10,613 bases of DNA. Source: an uncultured Bacilli bacterium. Its GTDB lineage: Bacteria; Bacillota_I; Bacilli_A; RF39; UBA660. Under the pieces are notes generated by a model. It made no database searches and was not told the DNA's origin. It saw only the letters and a program-made list of their open reading frames with translations. The first letter of the stretch is position 1; every line of letters starts with the position of its first letter. Shown piece after piece: positions 1-7,269 of this stretch. Position numbers and translations under genes: made by a program. The DNA is taken from assembly GCA_944332505.1 (NCBI GenBank), contig CALVKC010000034.1, positions 1-10,613 on the forward strand. Reading direction: 5' to 3'.

Positions 1-31
1 TATTGTCGGTTATAGTATTATACATTAAAAT

Positions 32-73
32 TTTACAACAAATGTGTTCATTAGTCAACACATCTGTTGTAAA
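32..73. promoter_or_regulatory. Nested inverted repeat, probable operator of the xre gene
   Basis: The arms at 32-48 and 57-73 (left arm TTTACAACAAATGTGTT) are reverse complements at 16 of 17 positions, around an 8-base spacer. A second, offset pair lies outside it: TATAGTATTA at 11-20 against TAATGCTATA at 74-83, 9 of 10 matching. The right outer arm overlaps the likely -10 of xre, and the left outer arm holds a TATAAT on the minus strand (17-22). XRE repressors typically bind such dyads at their own promoters, so autoregulation is the natural inference. A role as an RNA hairpin cannot be excluded. Confidence 0.6.
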
Positions 74-76
74 TAA

Positions 77-85
77 TGCTATAAA
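77..85 (+). promoter_or_regulatory. Extended -10 promoter of xre
   Basis: TGC followed by TATAAA forms an extended -10, ending six bases before the GGTGAT ribosome-binding site at 92-97. The -35 position (57-62, AACACA) is poor and lies inside the dyad. An alternative is TTGTCG (3-8), 17 bases, TAAAAT (26-31), which would start transcription inside the dyad. Either way the dyad overlaps the promoter. Confidence 0.4.
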
Positions 86-100
86 AAAAATGGTGATTTT

Positions 101-343
101 ATGTATTATACTGAAAGGATACAATGGATAAGAGATTGTAAAAATATTACACAAAAAGAAATTGCTGATTATTTAGGAATTAAACAGCAACAATATGCTA
201 GATATGAAAAAGGTATTAATGTTATGCCAATTACTTATTTACCTAAAATATGTATTTATCTAAATATTTCTGCTGATTATATATTAGGGCTTACTGATGA
301 AGAATTAATTTGTCCAAAAAATAAAACTAGGTTTATTTCCTAG
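101..343 (+). CDS. XRE-family helix-turn-helix transcriptional regulator
   Basis: This 80-residue protein is essentially one Cro/C1-type DNA-binding domain. Residues 17-38 (TQKEIADYLGI, then QQQYARYEKG) are the recognition helix-turn-helix, and the ISADYILGL stretch near residue 56 is the usual end of the five-helix fold. There is no ligand-binding, peptidase or membrane domain, so it should act as a small dimeric repressor. GGTGAT at 92-97 precedes the ATG by three bases, a tight but locally typical spacing. The upstream dyad suggests autorepression. A divergent target gene would lie to the left of the window. The last codons are inside a terminator hairpin. The target genes cannot be read from the sequence. 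Confidence 0.9.
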   Translation: MYYTERIQWIRDCKNITQKEIADYLGIKQQQYARYEKGINVMPITYLPKICIYLNISADYILGLTDEELICPKNKTRFIS

Positions 344-347
344 TTTT
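323..347. terminator. Bidirectional terminator shared by xre and ftsW
   Basis: AAAACTAGG (323-331) and CCTAGTTTT (339-347) form a perfect 9-bp stem with a 7-base loop. The U-rich arm works on either strand. The xre stop codon (341-343) is inside the right arm and the ftsW stop (346-348) overlaps its end. Confidence 0.8.
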
Positions 348-1503
348 ATAATGCTTTTATTTCTCTTTTAGTTTTATTAATTTTATTTTCAATATTTACT
401 CTTTCAACAATAAAGAGCATTCCTATTATATTTACTGTAAATGATCCACCATAACTAAGAAGTGGAAGTGGTACACCTGTTAGTGGGATTAAAGCTAAAA
501 TACCTAATAAATTAACAAGAATATGTAATGTTAAAAACCAAAATGTTCCATAGGCTAATACTGAGCATCGTAAGTTTTCAGAACTTTTAGCAATTTTTAA
601 AATGCGATATAACATAAAAATATAACCTAATATAACTAAAATACCAACTATTAAACCTAATTCTTCAACTATTATTGGGAAAATAAAATCTGTGTGAGAT
701 TCTGGAAGATAAAGATATTTTTGAGTTGAATTACCTAACCCTACTCCAAATAAACCACCATTATTTATGGCAATAAAACCATTACATACTTGATAACCAG
801 TAGTTTCTGTATATCTACTACATGGATTTTGAAATGTAAAACGATCAATTTGCATACTATTTAAAATATCATTGCCGGAATATATTACTAATACTACTAT
901 TATTAAAAATGCTACTGCTAATATTTTTATAAATTTTAATAATTGATTTTTAACTAAAGGTATACTAATAAATGTTAAAAATACAATACCACATATTATA
1001 GCAGCACTACCTAAATCCGGTTGCATTATTACTAAACCTGCAATTATTGCACACATACCTAAAGGTATTAAATACGTATAAATATTTTTAACTTTTTTAT
1101 TATATAAATTATCATAAAATACTGCTGAGAATATAATTAAAATAGATTTAGCAAATTCACTAGGTTGTAAACTGAAAAAACCAAAATCAAACCAACTTTG
1201 AGCATGATTAGTTACTTTTCCTTTTATAAATAATAATATTAATGATAATATAATAATTATTATTAAAGGCCATGCTAATGCTTTATATGTCCTTGTAGGT
1301 AATCTTAATATTAATGTAAAACCAACAAATAAAGCTACTGTTACAAATATTGCTTGTCTTATAAAGAAATGATATGGAGCATAACCGTACCTTACAACAC
1401 TTGAAACACTTGATGCACTATAAATCATTACTAAACCTAATAATATAAATAATAACATTACTAATAATAATGGTATATCAACTTTTGCTAGTAATTTTCG
1501 CAT
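346..1503 (-). CDS. ftsW: FtsW-type SEDS peptidoglycan glycosyltransferase
   Basis: This 385-residue polytopic membrane protein belongs to the FtsW/RodA/SpoVE (SEDS) family, which polymerises lipid II into glycan strands with a partner class B penicillin-binding protein. Visible hallmarks are the first membrane segment ending IYSASS (27-32), LQPSEFAK (112-119), QPDLG (161-165), the GGLFGVGLGNS to PESHTDF block (249-273; D272 matches the proposed catalytic Asp) and the end motif PLLSYGGS (347-354). The NS..KYLYLPESHTDFIF wording fits FtsW/SpoVE better than RodA; a sporulation-type SpoVE role is not excluded. AGGAGA at 1511-1516 supports the ATG. Two cysteines, C228 and C240, flank the extracytoplasmic loop just before the active-site block, an unusual detail. 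It implies the organism makes peptidoglycan. Confidence 0.93.
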   Translation of the reverse strand: MRKLLAKVDIPLLLVMLLFILLGLVMIYSASSVSSVVRYGYAPYHFFIRQAIFVTVALFVGFTLILRLPTRTYKALAWPLIIIIILSLILLFIKGKVTNHAQSWFDFGFFSLQPSEFAKSILIIFSAVFYDNLYNKKVKNIYTYLIPLGMCAIIAGLVIMQPDLGSAAIICGIVFLTFISIPLVKNQLLKFIKILAVAFLIIVVLVIYSGNDILNSMQIDRFTFQNPCSRYTETTGYQVCNGFIAINNGGLFGVGLGNSTQKYLYLPESHTDFIFPIIVEELGLIVGILVILGYIFMLYRILKIAKSSENLRCSVLAYGTFWFLTLHILVNLLGILALIPLTGVPLPLLSYGGSFTVNIIGMLFIVERVNIENKINKTKREIKAL

Positions 1504-1525
1504 AATATATTCTCCTATTAATTAT

Positions 1526-1534
1526 ATTTTAGCA
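1526..1534 (-). promoter_or_regulatory. Possible second, short-leader extended -10 for ftsW
   Basis: On the minus strand TGC-TAAAAT lies nine bases ahead of the AGGAGA ribosome-binding site. The -35 region is only AT-rich. It could act besides the stronger promoter at 1559-1588. Confidence 0.3.
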
Positions 1535-1558
1535 CATTTAATATTTTTTTTAATAAAA

Positions 1559-1588
1559 ATTATAAAATTTAGGTATTTTTAATGTCAA
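1559..1588 (-). promoter_or_regulatory. Sigma-A-type promoter of ftsW
   Basis: Read on the minus strand, TTGACA (1583-1588) and TATAAT (1559-1564) are both perfect hexamers, separated by 18 bases, about 55 bases ahead of the ftsW start codon. Confidence 0.7.
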
Positions 1589-1639
1589 AAAAGAGTAATT
1601 AGTAATAAATTATAATAGATACAAAAAGGAGGTATATAT

Positions 1640-1816
1640 ATGTATTACTATGGAAATAACGGTTACTATGGTGGTGGATACCAAAGTCCTTGCTATGGTG
1701 GATATGCCGGATATACAAGTGGTTATGGAATTGGTGGAGCAATATGGATAGTATTATTCATTTTACTTGTAATCATTTTAGGTGCCGGTTGGAGTTTTAA
1801 TAATCACAATAATTAA
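1640..1816 (+). CDS. YjcZ-like tiny single-pass membrane protein
   Basis: A 58-residue ORF with a strong ribosome-binding site (AAGGAGG at 1626-1632, seven bases before ATG). The first 30 residues are a Gly/Tyr-rich low-complexity tail (MYYYGNNGYYGGGYQSPCYG and on), followed by one hydrophobic helix at about 31-51 (IGGAIWIVLFILLVIILGAG) and a short Asn-rich end. This Gly/Tyr stretch plus short IVLFILL helix is the hallmark of the YjcZ/tiny-TM family (often called sporulation protein YjcZ), whose biochemical role is not established. A TATAAT at 1611-1616 could be its -10, but there is no convincing -35, so an alternative sigma factor is possible. It is divergent from ftsW and ends in its own terminator. 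Confidence 0.8.
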   Translation: MYYYGNNGYYGGGYQSPCYGGYAGYTSGYGIGGAIWIVLFILLVIILGAGWSFNNHNN

Positions 1817-1821
1817 TAAAT

Positions 1822-1849
1822 AAAGAAGCTTTAATAGTTTCTTTTTTTT
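1822..1849 (+). terminator. Terminator of the YjcZ-like gene
   Basis: AAAGAAGC (1822-1829) pairs with GTTTCTTT (1837-1844) over 8 bp including one G-U, with a 7-base loop and a run of eight T from 1842. It starts six bases after the stop codon. Confidence 0.75.
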
Positions 1850-1854
1850 ATGTT

Positions 1855-1883
1855 TTGCTTTTTTTGACATAATTTGTTAAAAT
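1855..1883 (+). promoter_or_regulatory. Probable promoter of def
   Basis: TTGCTT (1855-1860) and TAAAAT (1878-1883) are 17 bases apart, with a TG extension at 1875-1876. The predicted start falls at the AGGTGAT ribosome-binding site (from 1890). A perfect TTGACA at 1864-1869 has no -10 at proper spacing. Confidence 0.45.
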
Positions 1884-1901
1884 ATGTCTAGGTGATTTTT
1901 T

Positions 1902-2453
1902 ATGGAACTACCAAAAATTAAAATATATGAAGAAGGAAATAAAATCTTACATCAAAAAAGTAAAGATGTTACTTTTCCTCTAAGTGATGAAGATAAATTA
2001 TTAGCTTATGATACAATAAAATATTTAAAAATGAGTCAAGATGAAGAAATTGCTGAAAAATATAATTTAAGAGCTGGTATGGGAATGGCTTTTGTTCAAT
2101 TAGGTAAATTAAAAAGAATATTTGTAATTGCTAATGAAATTGAAGATAAAAAATTTGAAGAATATATTATTATTAATCCTAAAATATTAAGTCAAAGTGA
2201 AGAATTAATATATGTTGGTGAAGGTGAAGGATGCTTAAGTGTTAATAGACCTGTTGAAGGTATTGTTCCAAGACATGCTAGAATTACTGTTTCTTATTAT
2301 GATATTGATGGTAATAAAAAAACTATTCGTGTAAGAGAAGAATTAGCAGTTGCTTTTCAACATGAAATAGATCATTTAAATGGAATTTTATTTACTGATA
2401 AAATTGATCCAAATAATCCCTATAAAAATCAAGATAAAATGCGAGAAATTTAA
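1902..2453 (+). CDS. def: Peptide deformylase
   Basis: Removes the formyl group from the N-terminal Met of nascent proteins, using a metal ion, in the cytosol at the ribosome exit. All three family motifs are present: motif I GMGMAFVQ (59-66, usual GxGxAAPQ, here with Phe-Val in place of Ala-Pro), motif II EGCLS (109-113, with the metal ligand C111) and motif III HEIDH (154-158, two His ligands and the catalytic Glu). At 183 residues it matches Gram-positive type 2 deformylases, including the long insertion before motif II. AGGTGAT at 1890-1896 sets the ATG. It stands alone, without the common fmt partner, and converges on smc across a shared terminator. Confidence 0.95.
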   Translation: MELPKIKIYEEGNKILHQKSKDVTFPLSDEDKLLAYDTIKYLKMSQDEEIAEKYNLRAGMGMAFVQLGKLKRIFVIANEIEDKKFEEYIIINPKILSQSEELIYVGEGEGCLSVNRPVEGIVPRHARITVSYYDIDGNKKTIRVREELAVAFQHEIDHLNGILFTDKIDPNNPYKNQDKMREI

Positions 2454-2455
2454 AA

Positions 2456-2483
2456 CCCTAACTTTTAATATTAGGGCTTTTTT
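2456..2483. terminator. Bidirectional terminator between def and smc
   Basis: CCCTAA (2456-2461) and TTAGGG (2471-2476) form a 6-bp stem with a 9-base loop. TTTTTT follows on plus (2478-2483), and TTTT follows on minus. It lies between the convergent stops of def and smc. Confidence 0.75.
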
Positions 2484-2487
2484 ATGC

Positions 2488-5418
2488 TTAATTTTCTAAT
2501 TTAGCACTTACTATCTTACTTACTCCACTTTCTTGCATGGTTATACCATATAGTAAATCAGCATATTCCATCATTCTTTTTTTATGAGTAATAATTATAA
2601 ATTGTGTATTTTTCTTTTCTTTAACTAAGAATTTGCCAAACATATCAACATTTACTTCATCTAATGCCGCTTCTGCTTCATCTAATATTACAAATGGTGC
2701 TGGCTTTACTTTTAGAATCGCAAATAATAAACAAATTGCTGTTAATGCTTTTTCACCACCACTTAATAATATCGGTGAATTTATTTTTTTACCAGGTGGT
2801 ATTGCAATAATTTCTATACCTGTTTCTAATATATTATCAGGATTACTTAATCTTAATTCTCCATTTCCACCCTTAAACATAATCTTAAAAATATTTGTAA
2901 ATTCATCTTTAATCTTATTAAATGATTCTCTAAACTTTTTAATCATTATTTCATCCATTTGACTAATTATTTCTTTTAGTTCACTACTTGAATTTTCTAA
3001 ATCTTCTTTTTGACTATTTAAAAATTCATATCTTGTGTTTAATCTTTCATATTCTTTAATTGAACCAGTGTTTACTTCACCTAAAGAGTTTAATTCTTTT
3101 TTTAACTTACTAACTTTTTCTCTAGCTAAATTTATTTCTATTTCTAAATTGTAATTTAAATTGGCGTATTCATATGTTAAATTATATTCTTCACTTAAAT
3201 TATTTAATAAATTATCTAATTTAACTTCTATTTTACCCATTTTAATTTCATTTTCTTTTAATTCATTATTTATTGTATTATAATTACTATTTGCTATTTT
3301 TTGTTTGTGTTCTAAATCATTTATTTCATCATTTAATTCACTTTTATTCTTACTGTAATTTTTAATATCTTTTTCTATTATATCTTTTTCTTTTATTAAA
3401 TTATTAATATCTTCCATTAATTTAACTAAATATTTATTAGATTTATTATTTAATATGTCATTTAAACCATTTACTTCACTAGTTATATTTTTATATTCTT
3501 CATTATTACGACTTAAATTTGTTTTTTTATTAAATAATTCATCATTTAACAATATTACATATTTATTAATTACATTTTCTTTTTCTTCTAATTCTGATAT
3601 TTCTTTATCAAAATTAGTTAGTTCATTATTTAATTCTTCACTATTTATTTTTAATATGTTTAATTCTTCTTTTAATTTATTTAATTCACTTTTTTCATTT
3701 AACATACTATTTTTCTTACTAGTTCCACCAGCTATTGATCCACCCGCATATTGAATTTCTCCATCTAGTGAAACTATTTTATGTTTATAGTCTGTTAATT
3801 TACCACATACATTTAATGTTCTAGCATTATCTACAAGTATTACTTGACCTAATTCTCTATCAATAATATTTTTGTACTTGTAATCATATTCTACTAAATC
3901 CGCAAAGACACCAATAAAACCTTTGATATTTCTTATACTATCAATTAATTCTTTATTTATATATCTTGGTTTTATGATATTTAATGGATAAAAAGTTGCT
4001 CTTCCTAATTTTTGCTCTTTTAAATAATCTATTGCTGTAATTGCACTAACTTCATCATCTACTACTAAATAATTTGTTGCTGAACCTAATGCTACATCTA
4101 AAGCAACTAAATATTTGTCATCAACACTTATTAATTTACCTATCGTGTTGTGTATTCCCTTAAGTCTCGGATTATTTAAAATATTTCTTACTGCAAGTGG
4201 CGTGTTTTCATAATTATTGATGTTGTTTTCTAATATACTAATTTTATTTTCCCATAAATATATTTTTTTGCTTTCTTCCATTAATTTATTATAAGTAGTA
4301 CTTCTTTTTACTTTTTTTACTAATAACTCATTTTTAACATCTTCTAATTTTGTTAATTCAGTCTTTATATTGCTTTCTATGTCTTTTACTTCTTTTTCTA
4401 ATACTGCTAGTTCTTTTTCTAAACTTAATTCTTTTTCTTTTAAACTAATTATATTACTATCTATTGTCTTTTTGTCTAATTCATATTTTTGTCTTTCTAT
4501 TGTAATCTTTTTTTCACTTTCTAATTCATTTATTTTTGTTTGTTTTTCTAATAGTTCTTCTCTTAATTTTGTAATTTTTTCATCTAAAGTAATACTTTCT
4601 AATTTTATTTTATCTAATTTAGAAAATGTATTATCTTTATTAATAGTACTTATTTTTTCTTGTAATATTTCTACTTTACTCTTAGCATTTTGATATTCGG
4701 TATTTAACTTGGTTATATCATTTACTAATAATGCTATATCAGTATTTTCTAATTCTTCTTTTATTTCAATATACTTTTTAGCAACTTTACTTTGTTCTTC
4801 TAGAGGTTTTAATGTTTGTAATAACTCATTAATGATTAAATCTATTCTAGTTAGGTTTTCTTCTGTTTTTTCTAATTTTCTTAAACTTTCTTCTTTCCTC
4901 TTTTTGTATTTTAATACTCCAGCAGCACTTTCAAATATTAATCTTCTATCACTGGCCTTACCATTAACAATATCTGTTACATTGCCCTGAGATATAATAT
5001 TAAATGCTTGATTACCTGCCCCAGAATCTATAAATAAATCAAATATATCTTTTAAACGAACCCTAGTATTATTAATATAGTATTCATTTTCACCAGTAAT
5101 ATATACTACTCTTTTTATTTCTATTTCTTCAAATTCACTATTTAACGCTTTATCTGAATTGTCAAAAGTTAATGCTACCATTGCTCTTTTTTGAGGTTCT
5201 CTTGATTCACTACCATTAAATATTACATCGCTCATTGAATTAGATCCACGTAAGGATTTTAATGATTGTTCACCTAAAACCCACTTTACAGCATCAACTA
5301 TATTGCTTTTCCCACTACCGTTAGGACCCACTATTCCTGTTATCCCCGGATTAATCTCTAAATCAAGTTTGTCCGCGAATGACTTAAAGCCTTGAGCTTT
5401 TATACTTTTTAAAAACAT
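2488..5418 (-). CDS. smc: Chromosome segregation ATPase SMC, short-armed
   Basis: Core of the SMC-ScpAB condensin that folds and separates chromosomes. From the chosen start it has 976 residues. The N-terminal ATPase half has Walker A GPNGSGKSN (31-39). A coiled coil spans about 165-405 and the hinge about 416-575, ending in the Gly-rich YAGGSIAGG. A second coil spans about 575-815. The C-terminal half has signature LLSGGEK (884-890), Walker B FVILDEAEAALDE (909-921) and switch His in ITHKK (943-947). Typical Firmicute SMC is near 1,190 residues; here both arms are about 90 residues shorter while head and hinge are complete. The start at 5418 is preferred because GGTGAT lies just before it; an in-frame ATG 30 bases upstream overlaps rnc and lacks such a site. 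The smc gene follows rnc by four bases. The usual downstream ftsY is absent. Confidence 0.95.
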   Translation of the reverse strand: MFLKSIKAQGFKSFADKLDLEINPGITGIVGPNGSGKSNIVDAVKWVLGEQSLKSLRGSNSMSDVIFNGSESREPQKRAMVALTFDNSDKALNSEFEEIEIKRVVYITGENEYYINNTRVRLKDIFDLFIDSGAGNQAFNIISQGNVTDIVNGKASDRRLIFESAAGVLKYKKRKEESLRKLEKTEENLTRIDLIINELLQTLKPLEEQSKVAKKYIEIKEELENTDIALLVNDITKLNTEYQNAKSKVEILQEKISTINKDNTFSKLDKIKLESITLDEKITKLREELLEKQTKINELESEKKITIERQKYELDKKTIDSNIISLKEKELSLEKELAVLEKEVKDIESNIKTELTKLEDVKNELLVKKVKRSTTYNKLMEESKKIYLWENKISILENNINNYENTPLAVRNILNNPRLKGIHNTIGKLISVDDKYLVALDVALGSATNYLVVDDEVSAITAIDYLKEQKLGRATFYPLNIIKPRYINKELIDSIRNIKGFIGVFADLVEYDYKYKNIIDRELGQVILVDNARTLNVCGKLTDYKHKIVSLDGEIQYAGGSIAGGTSKKNSMLNEKSELNKLKEELNILKINSEELNNELTNFDKEISELEEKENVINKYVILLNDELFNKKTNLSRNNEEYKNITSEVNGLNDILNNKSNKYLVKLMEDINNLIKEKDIIEKDIKNYSKNKSELNDEINDLEHKQKIANSNYNTINNELKENEIKMGKIEVKLDNLLNNLSEEYNLTYEYANLNYNLEIEINLAREKVSKLKKELNSLGEVNTGSIKEYERLNTRYEFLNSQKEDLENSSSELKEIISQMDEIMIKKFRESFNKIKDEFTNIFKIMFKGGNGELRLSNPDNILETGIEIIAIPPGKKINSPILLSGGEKALTAICLLFAILKVKPAPFVILDEAEAALDEVNVDMFGKFLVKEKKNTQFIIITHKKRMMEYADLLYGITMQESGVSKIVSAKLEN

Positions 5419-5422
5419 AATA

Positions 5423-6073
5423 TCACCTGCAACTCTTGTTATATGCATCTAAGGCCGCTTTTTGTTCTGCTTCCTTTTTACTGTATCCCTTTCCTCTTCC
5501 ATATATTATTTCATCTACTTTTACTACTACTTCAAATGTTTTTTTGTGATTTTTTTCATATTCATTTATAACTTCATATGTTACTGATTTTTTATCTGTT
5601 TGAACTAATTCTTGTAATCTTGTCTTGTAATCAATATTAAAATCAATCTTTTTATCTATATAGGGTATTATTATTTCATCAATATATTTCTTAACGGTAT
5701 CAAAACCTTGATCAAGATATATAGCACCTACAACAGCTTCAAATACATCAGCAATTATTGTATCATTTAAATTATTTATTTGACCATGACCAAGTCTTAT
5801 ATACTTATCTATTCCAATTTCTTTGGCATATGTTGCTAATGCTTTTTCACATACATAACTTGCTCGCATTTTTGTCATTTGACCTTCTTTCAACTTGGTA
5901 TTTAAATAAAAATATTCGCTAGTTACTAATTCTAATACAGCATCACCTAAATATTCTAACCTTTCATAATTGCTTACTCCTTTATGTTCATTAGAATAAC
6001 TACTGTGTGTTAATGCCGTTTGTAAAAGTGTTTTATCTTTAAAATTAATATTAAATCTTCCTAAAAATTCCAT
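5423..6073 (-). CDS. rnc: Ribonuclease III
   Basis: Double-strand-specific endoribonuclease for rRNA and mRNA processing. Numbered from the chosen start (216 residues), the catalytic domain carries the signature ERLEYLGDA (37-45) and the Asp/Glu pair in ADVFEA (D109, E112), which bind Mg2+. The double-stranded-RNA-binding domain covers about 147-213 (TRLQELVQ to GYSKKEAEQKAA). Length is normal. The start is uncertain: an ATG at 6091 adds six residues (MIGFDI), but a strong -10 box places transcription start almost on it, making it leaderless. The ATG at 6073 is preceded by GGAT at eight bases and fits family starts better. The stop TGA is inside the smc ribosome-binding site, so translational coupling is likely. 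The rnc-smc order is classic for Firmicutes. Confidence 0.93.
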   Translation of the reverse strand: MEFLGRFNINFKDKTLLQTALTHSSYSNEHKGVSNYERLEYLGDAVLELVTSEYFYLNTKLKEGQMTKMRASYVCEKALATYAKEIGIDKYIRLGHGQINNLNDTIIADVFEAVVGAIYLDQGFDTVKKYIDEIIIPYIDKKIDFNIDYKTRLQELVQTDKKSVTYEVINEYEKNHKKTFEVVVKVDEIIYGRGKGYSKKEAEQKAALDAYNKSCR

Positions 6074-6096
6074 TATATCAAATCCAATCATATCTA

Positions 6097-6105
6097 ATTA
6101 TAACA
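6097..6105 (-). promoter_or_regulatory. Extended -10 promoter of the rnc-smc operon
   Basis: TGT-TATAAT on the minus strand is a full extended -10. No good -35 is visible at 17-18 bases. Start of transcription is expected near 6090, essentially at the upstream ATG of rnc. Confidence 0.5.
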
Positions 6106-6138
6106 AATTTTGTACAATTTGGATAGTCTAAAAAACAA

Positions 6139-6167
6139 TTTACAAATATTAAAATTTATAGTAAAAT
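6139..6167 (+). promoter_or_regulatory. Promoter of yidD and the lipoprotein gene
   Basis: TTTACA (6139-6144), 17 bases, then TAAAAT (6162-6167). Transcription should start at about 6174, at the GGGTG ribosome-binding site of yidD. This rules out the far-upstream TTG at 6110 as the translation start. Confidence 0.6.
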
Positions 6168-6184
6168 TTTATTGGGTGTTAAGT

Positions 6185-6409
6185 TTGAAAAAATTATGTA
6201 TTTATTTAATTCGTGCTTACCAAATTACCCCATTACATAGTCATTCTATGTGCAGGTTTACACCAACTTGTAGTGAATATATGGTGCAAGCTATTTCAAA
6301 CTTTGGGGTTATAAAAGGAATACATTTAGGAATAAAAAGGATTTTAAGATGCCACCCTAAAGGGGCATTCGGTTATGATCCTGTAAGGAGTGAAAATAAT
6401 ATTAAATGA
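6185..6409 (+). CDS. yidD: YidD membrane protein insertion efficiency factor
   Basis: A small inner-membrane-associated protein thought to assist insertion by YidC; the mechanism is poorly known. The family core is clear: [10 protein letters not shown] with two conserved Cys, then [10 protein letters not shown] with the third, and GYDPV near the end. From the TTG at 6185 the protein starts [13 protein letters not shown] and has 74 residues, the family norm. GGGTG at 6174-6178 lies six bases upstream and the promoter fits this start. An upstream in-frame extension to 6110 is open but has no ribosome-binding site and lies before the promoter. In many genomes yidD sits by rnpA and yidC; here it is with a lipoprotein gene, which it overlaps by four bases (ATGA). 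Confidence 0.92.
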   Translation: MKKLCIYLIRAYQITPLHSHSMCRFTPTCSEYMVQAISNFGVIKGIHLGIKRILRCHPKGAFGYDPVRSENNIK

Positions 6410-7269
6410 AAAATTTGTTAAAAATAATAATTGGGGTTTTAGCCCTTTTTGTAATTACTGGTTGTAGTCTTACAAAAGATAGTCTGGAAGATGCAACAAT
6501 TTATACTACGGTATATCCAATAGAATACCTTACTAAATCATTATATAGTGATTATTCTACTATAAAATCAATTTATCCAAGCGGAGCTGATATTAGTAAT
6601 TATAATTTAACTGATAAGCAAATTAAAGAATATGCTAAAGGTGACTTATTTATATATAATGGTTTAGGTAATGAAAAAAACATTGCTAAGGATTTAATTA
6701 ATAAAAATGATAATTTATTAATTATTGATGTATCTAATGGTTTAAATTACGATTATGGTATTGAAGAATTGTGGATGAGTCCAAATAATTATTTAATGCT
6801 TGCTAAAAATATTAAAGATTATTTAACAGAATACTTAGAAAGTAAAACTATCATTGATTATGTAGATAAACAATATGATGCTTTAGCTCAAGATTTATCT
6901 ATTAAAGATGCTGATCTAAGAGCTATAGGTAAAGAAGCCGATAATAAAGGAACAAATACTTTAGTTGTTAGTGATAATGTTTTTAAATTTTTAGAAAATT
7001 ATGGATTTAATATTGTTTCCTTAGATGAAGAAACTTTAACTGATAGTTCATATAATAATATAGTTGAAGAATTTAAAAAGGAAAATTATAATGCTATTTT
7101 TGTTTTAGATAATAATTATACTGATAAAATTAATAATATTATTGAAAAATATGAAGTAACTACTATTAATGTAGATTCTATGTTAACTTATGATGAAAAT
7201 AATAATGATTGTTTAAGTAATATGCAAAATTTTATCGATAACATTAGAAATTTAACATTAGCTGATTGA
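6406..7269 (+). CDS. ZnuA/TroA-like lipoprotein lacking metal-binding histidines
   Basis: A 287-residue lipoprotein: basic start, hydrophobic segment 5-18, lipobox ITGC with C20 as lipid anchor. The mature part follows the cluster A-1 metal-binding solute-binding protein fold ([16 protein letters not shown] at 31-46; GADISNY then [43 protein letters not shown]). In this family the zinc or manganese ligands are His, His, His/Glu and Asp/Glu. By motif alignment they are here S64, E121, D190 and D257, and the whole protein has no histidine. It has no permease or ATPase gene beside it. AAGGAG at 6385-6390 precedes the ATG by 15 bases, and the start overlaps the yidD stop. It may bind another cation, or have lost transport function. 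Fold assignment is good, substrate unknown. Confidence 0.8.
   Translation: MKNLLKIIIGVLALFVITGCSLTKDSLEDATIYTTVYPIEYLTKSLYSDYSTIKSIYPSGADISNYNLTDKQIKEYAKGDLFIYNGLGNEKNIAKDLINKNDNLLIIDVSNGLNYDYGIEELWMSPNNYLMLAKNIKDYLTEYLESKTIIDYVDKQYDALAQDLSIKDADLRAIGKEADNKGTNTLVVSDNVFKFLENYGFNIVSLDEETLTDSSYNNIVEEFKKENYNAIFVLDNNYTDKINNIIEKYEVTTINVDSMLTYDENNNDCLSNMQNFIDNIRNLTLAD

Noticed and set aside
1864..1869. Perfect TTGACA upstream of def
   Set aside because: No -10-like hexamer lies 16-18 bases downstream; the TAAAAT is only eight bases away.
2633..4990. Several open frames of 93-109 codons on the plus strand inside smc
   Set aside because: They are rich in Ser, Phe, Leu and Asn from the reverse of Lys/Glu/Asn-rich coiled-coil codons, lack ribosome-binding sites and oppose a strong gene.
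5419..5448. Upstream ATG giving SMC ten extra residues (MHITRVAGDI)
   Set aside because: It lies inside rnc, has no ribosome-binding site, and family members begin at the equivalent of MFLKSI.
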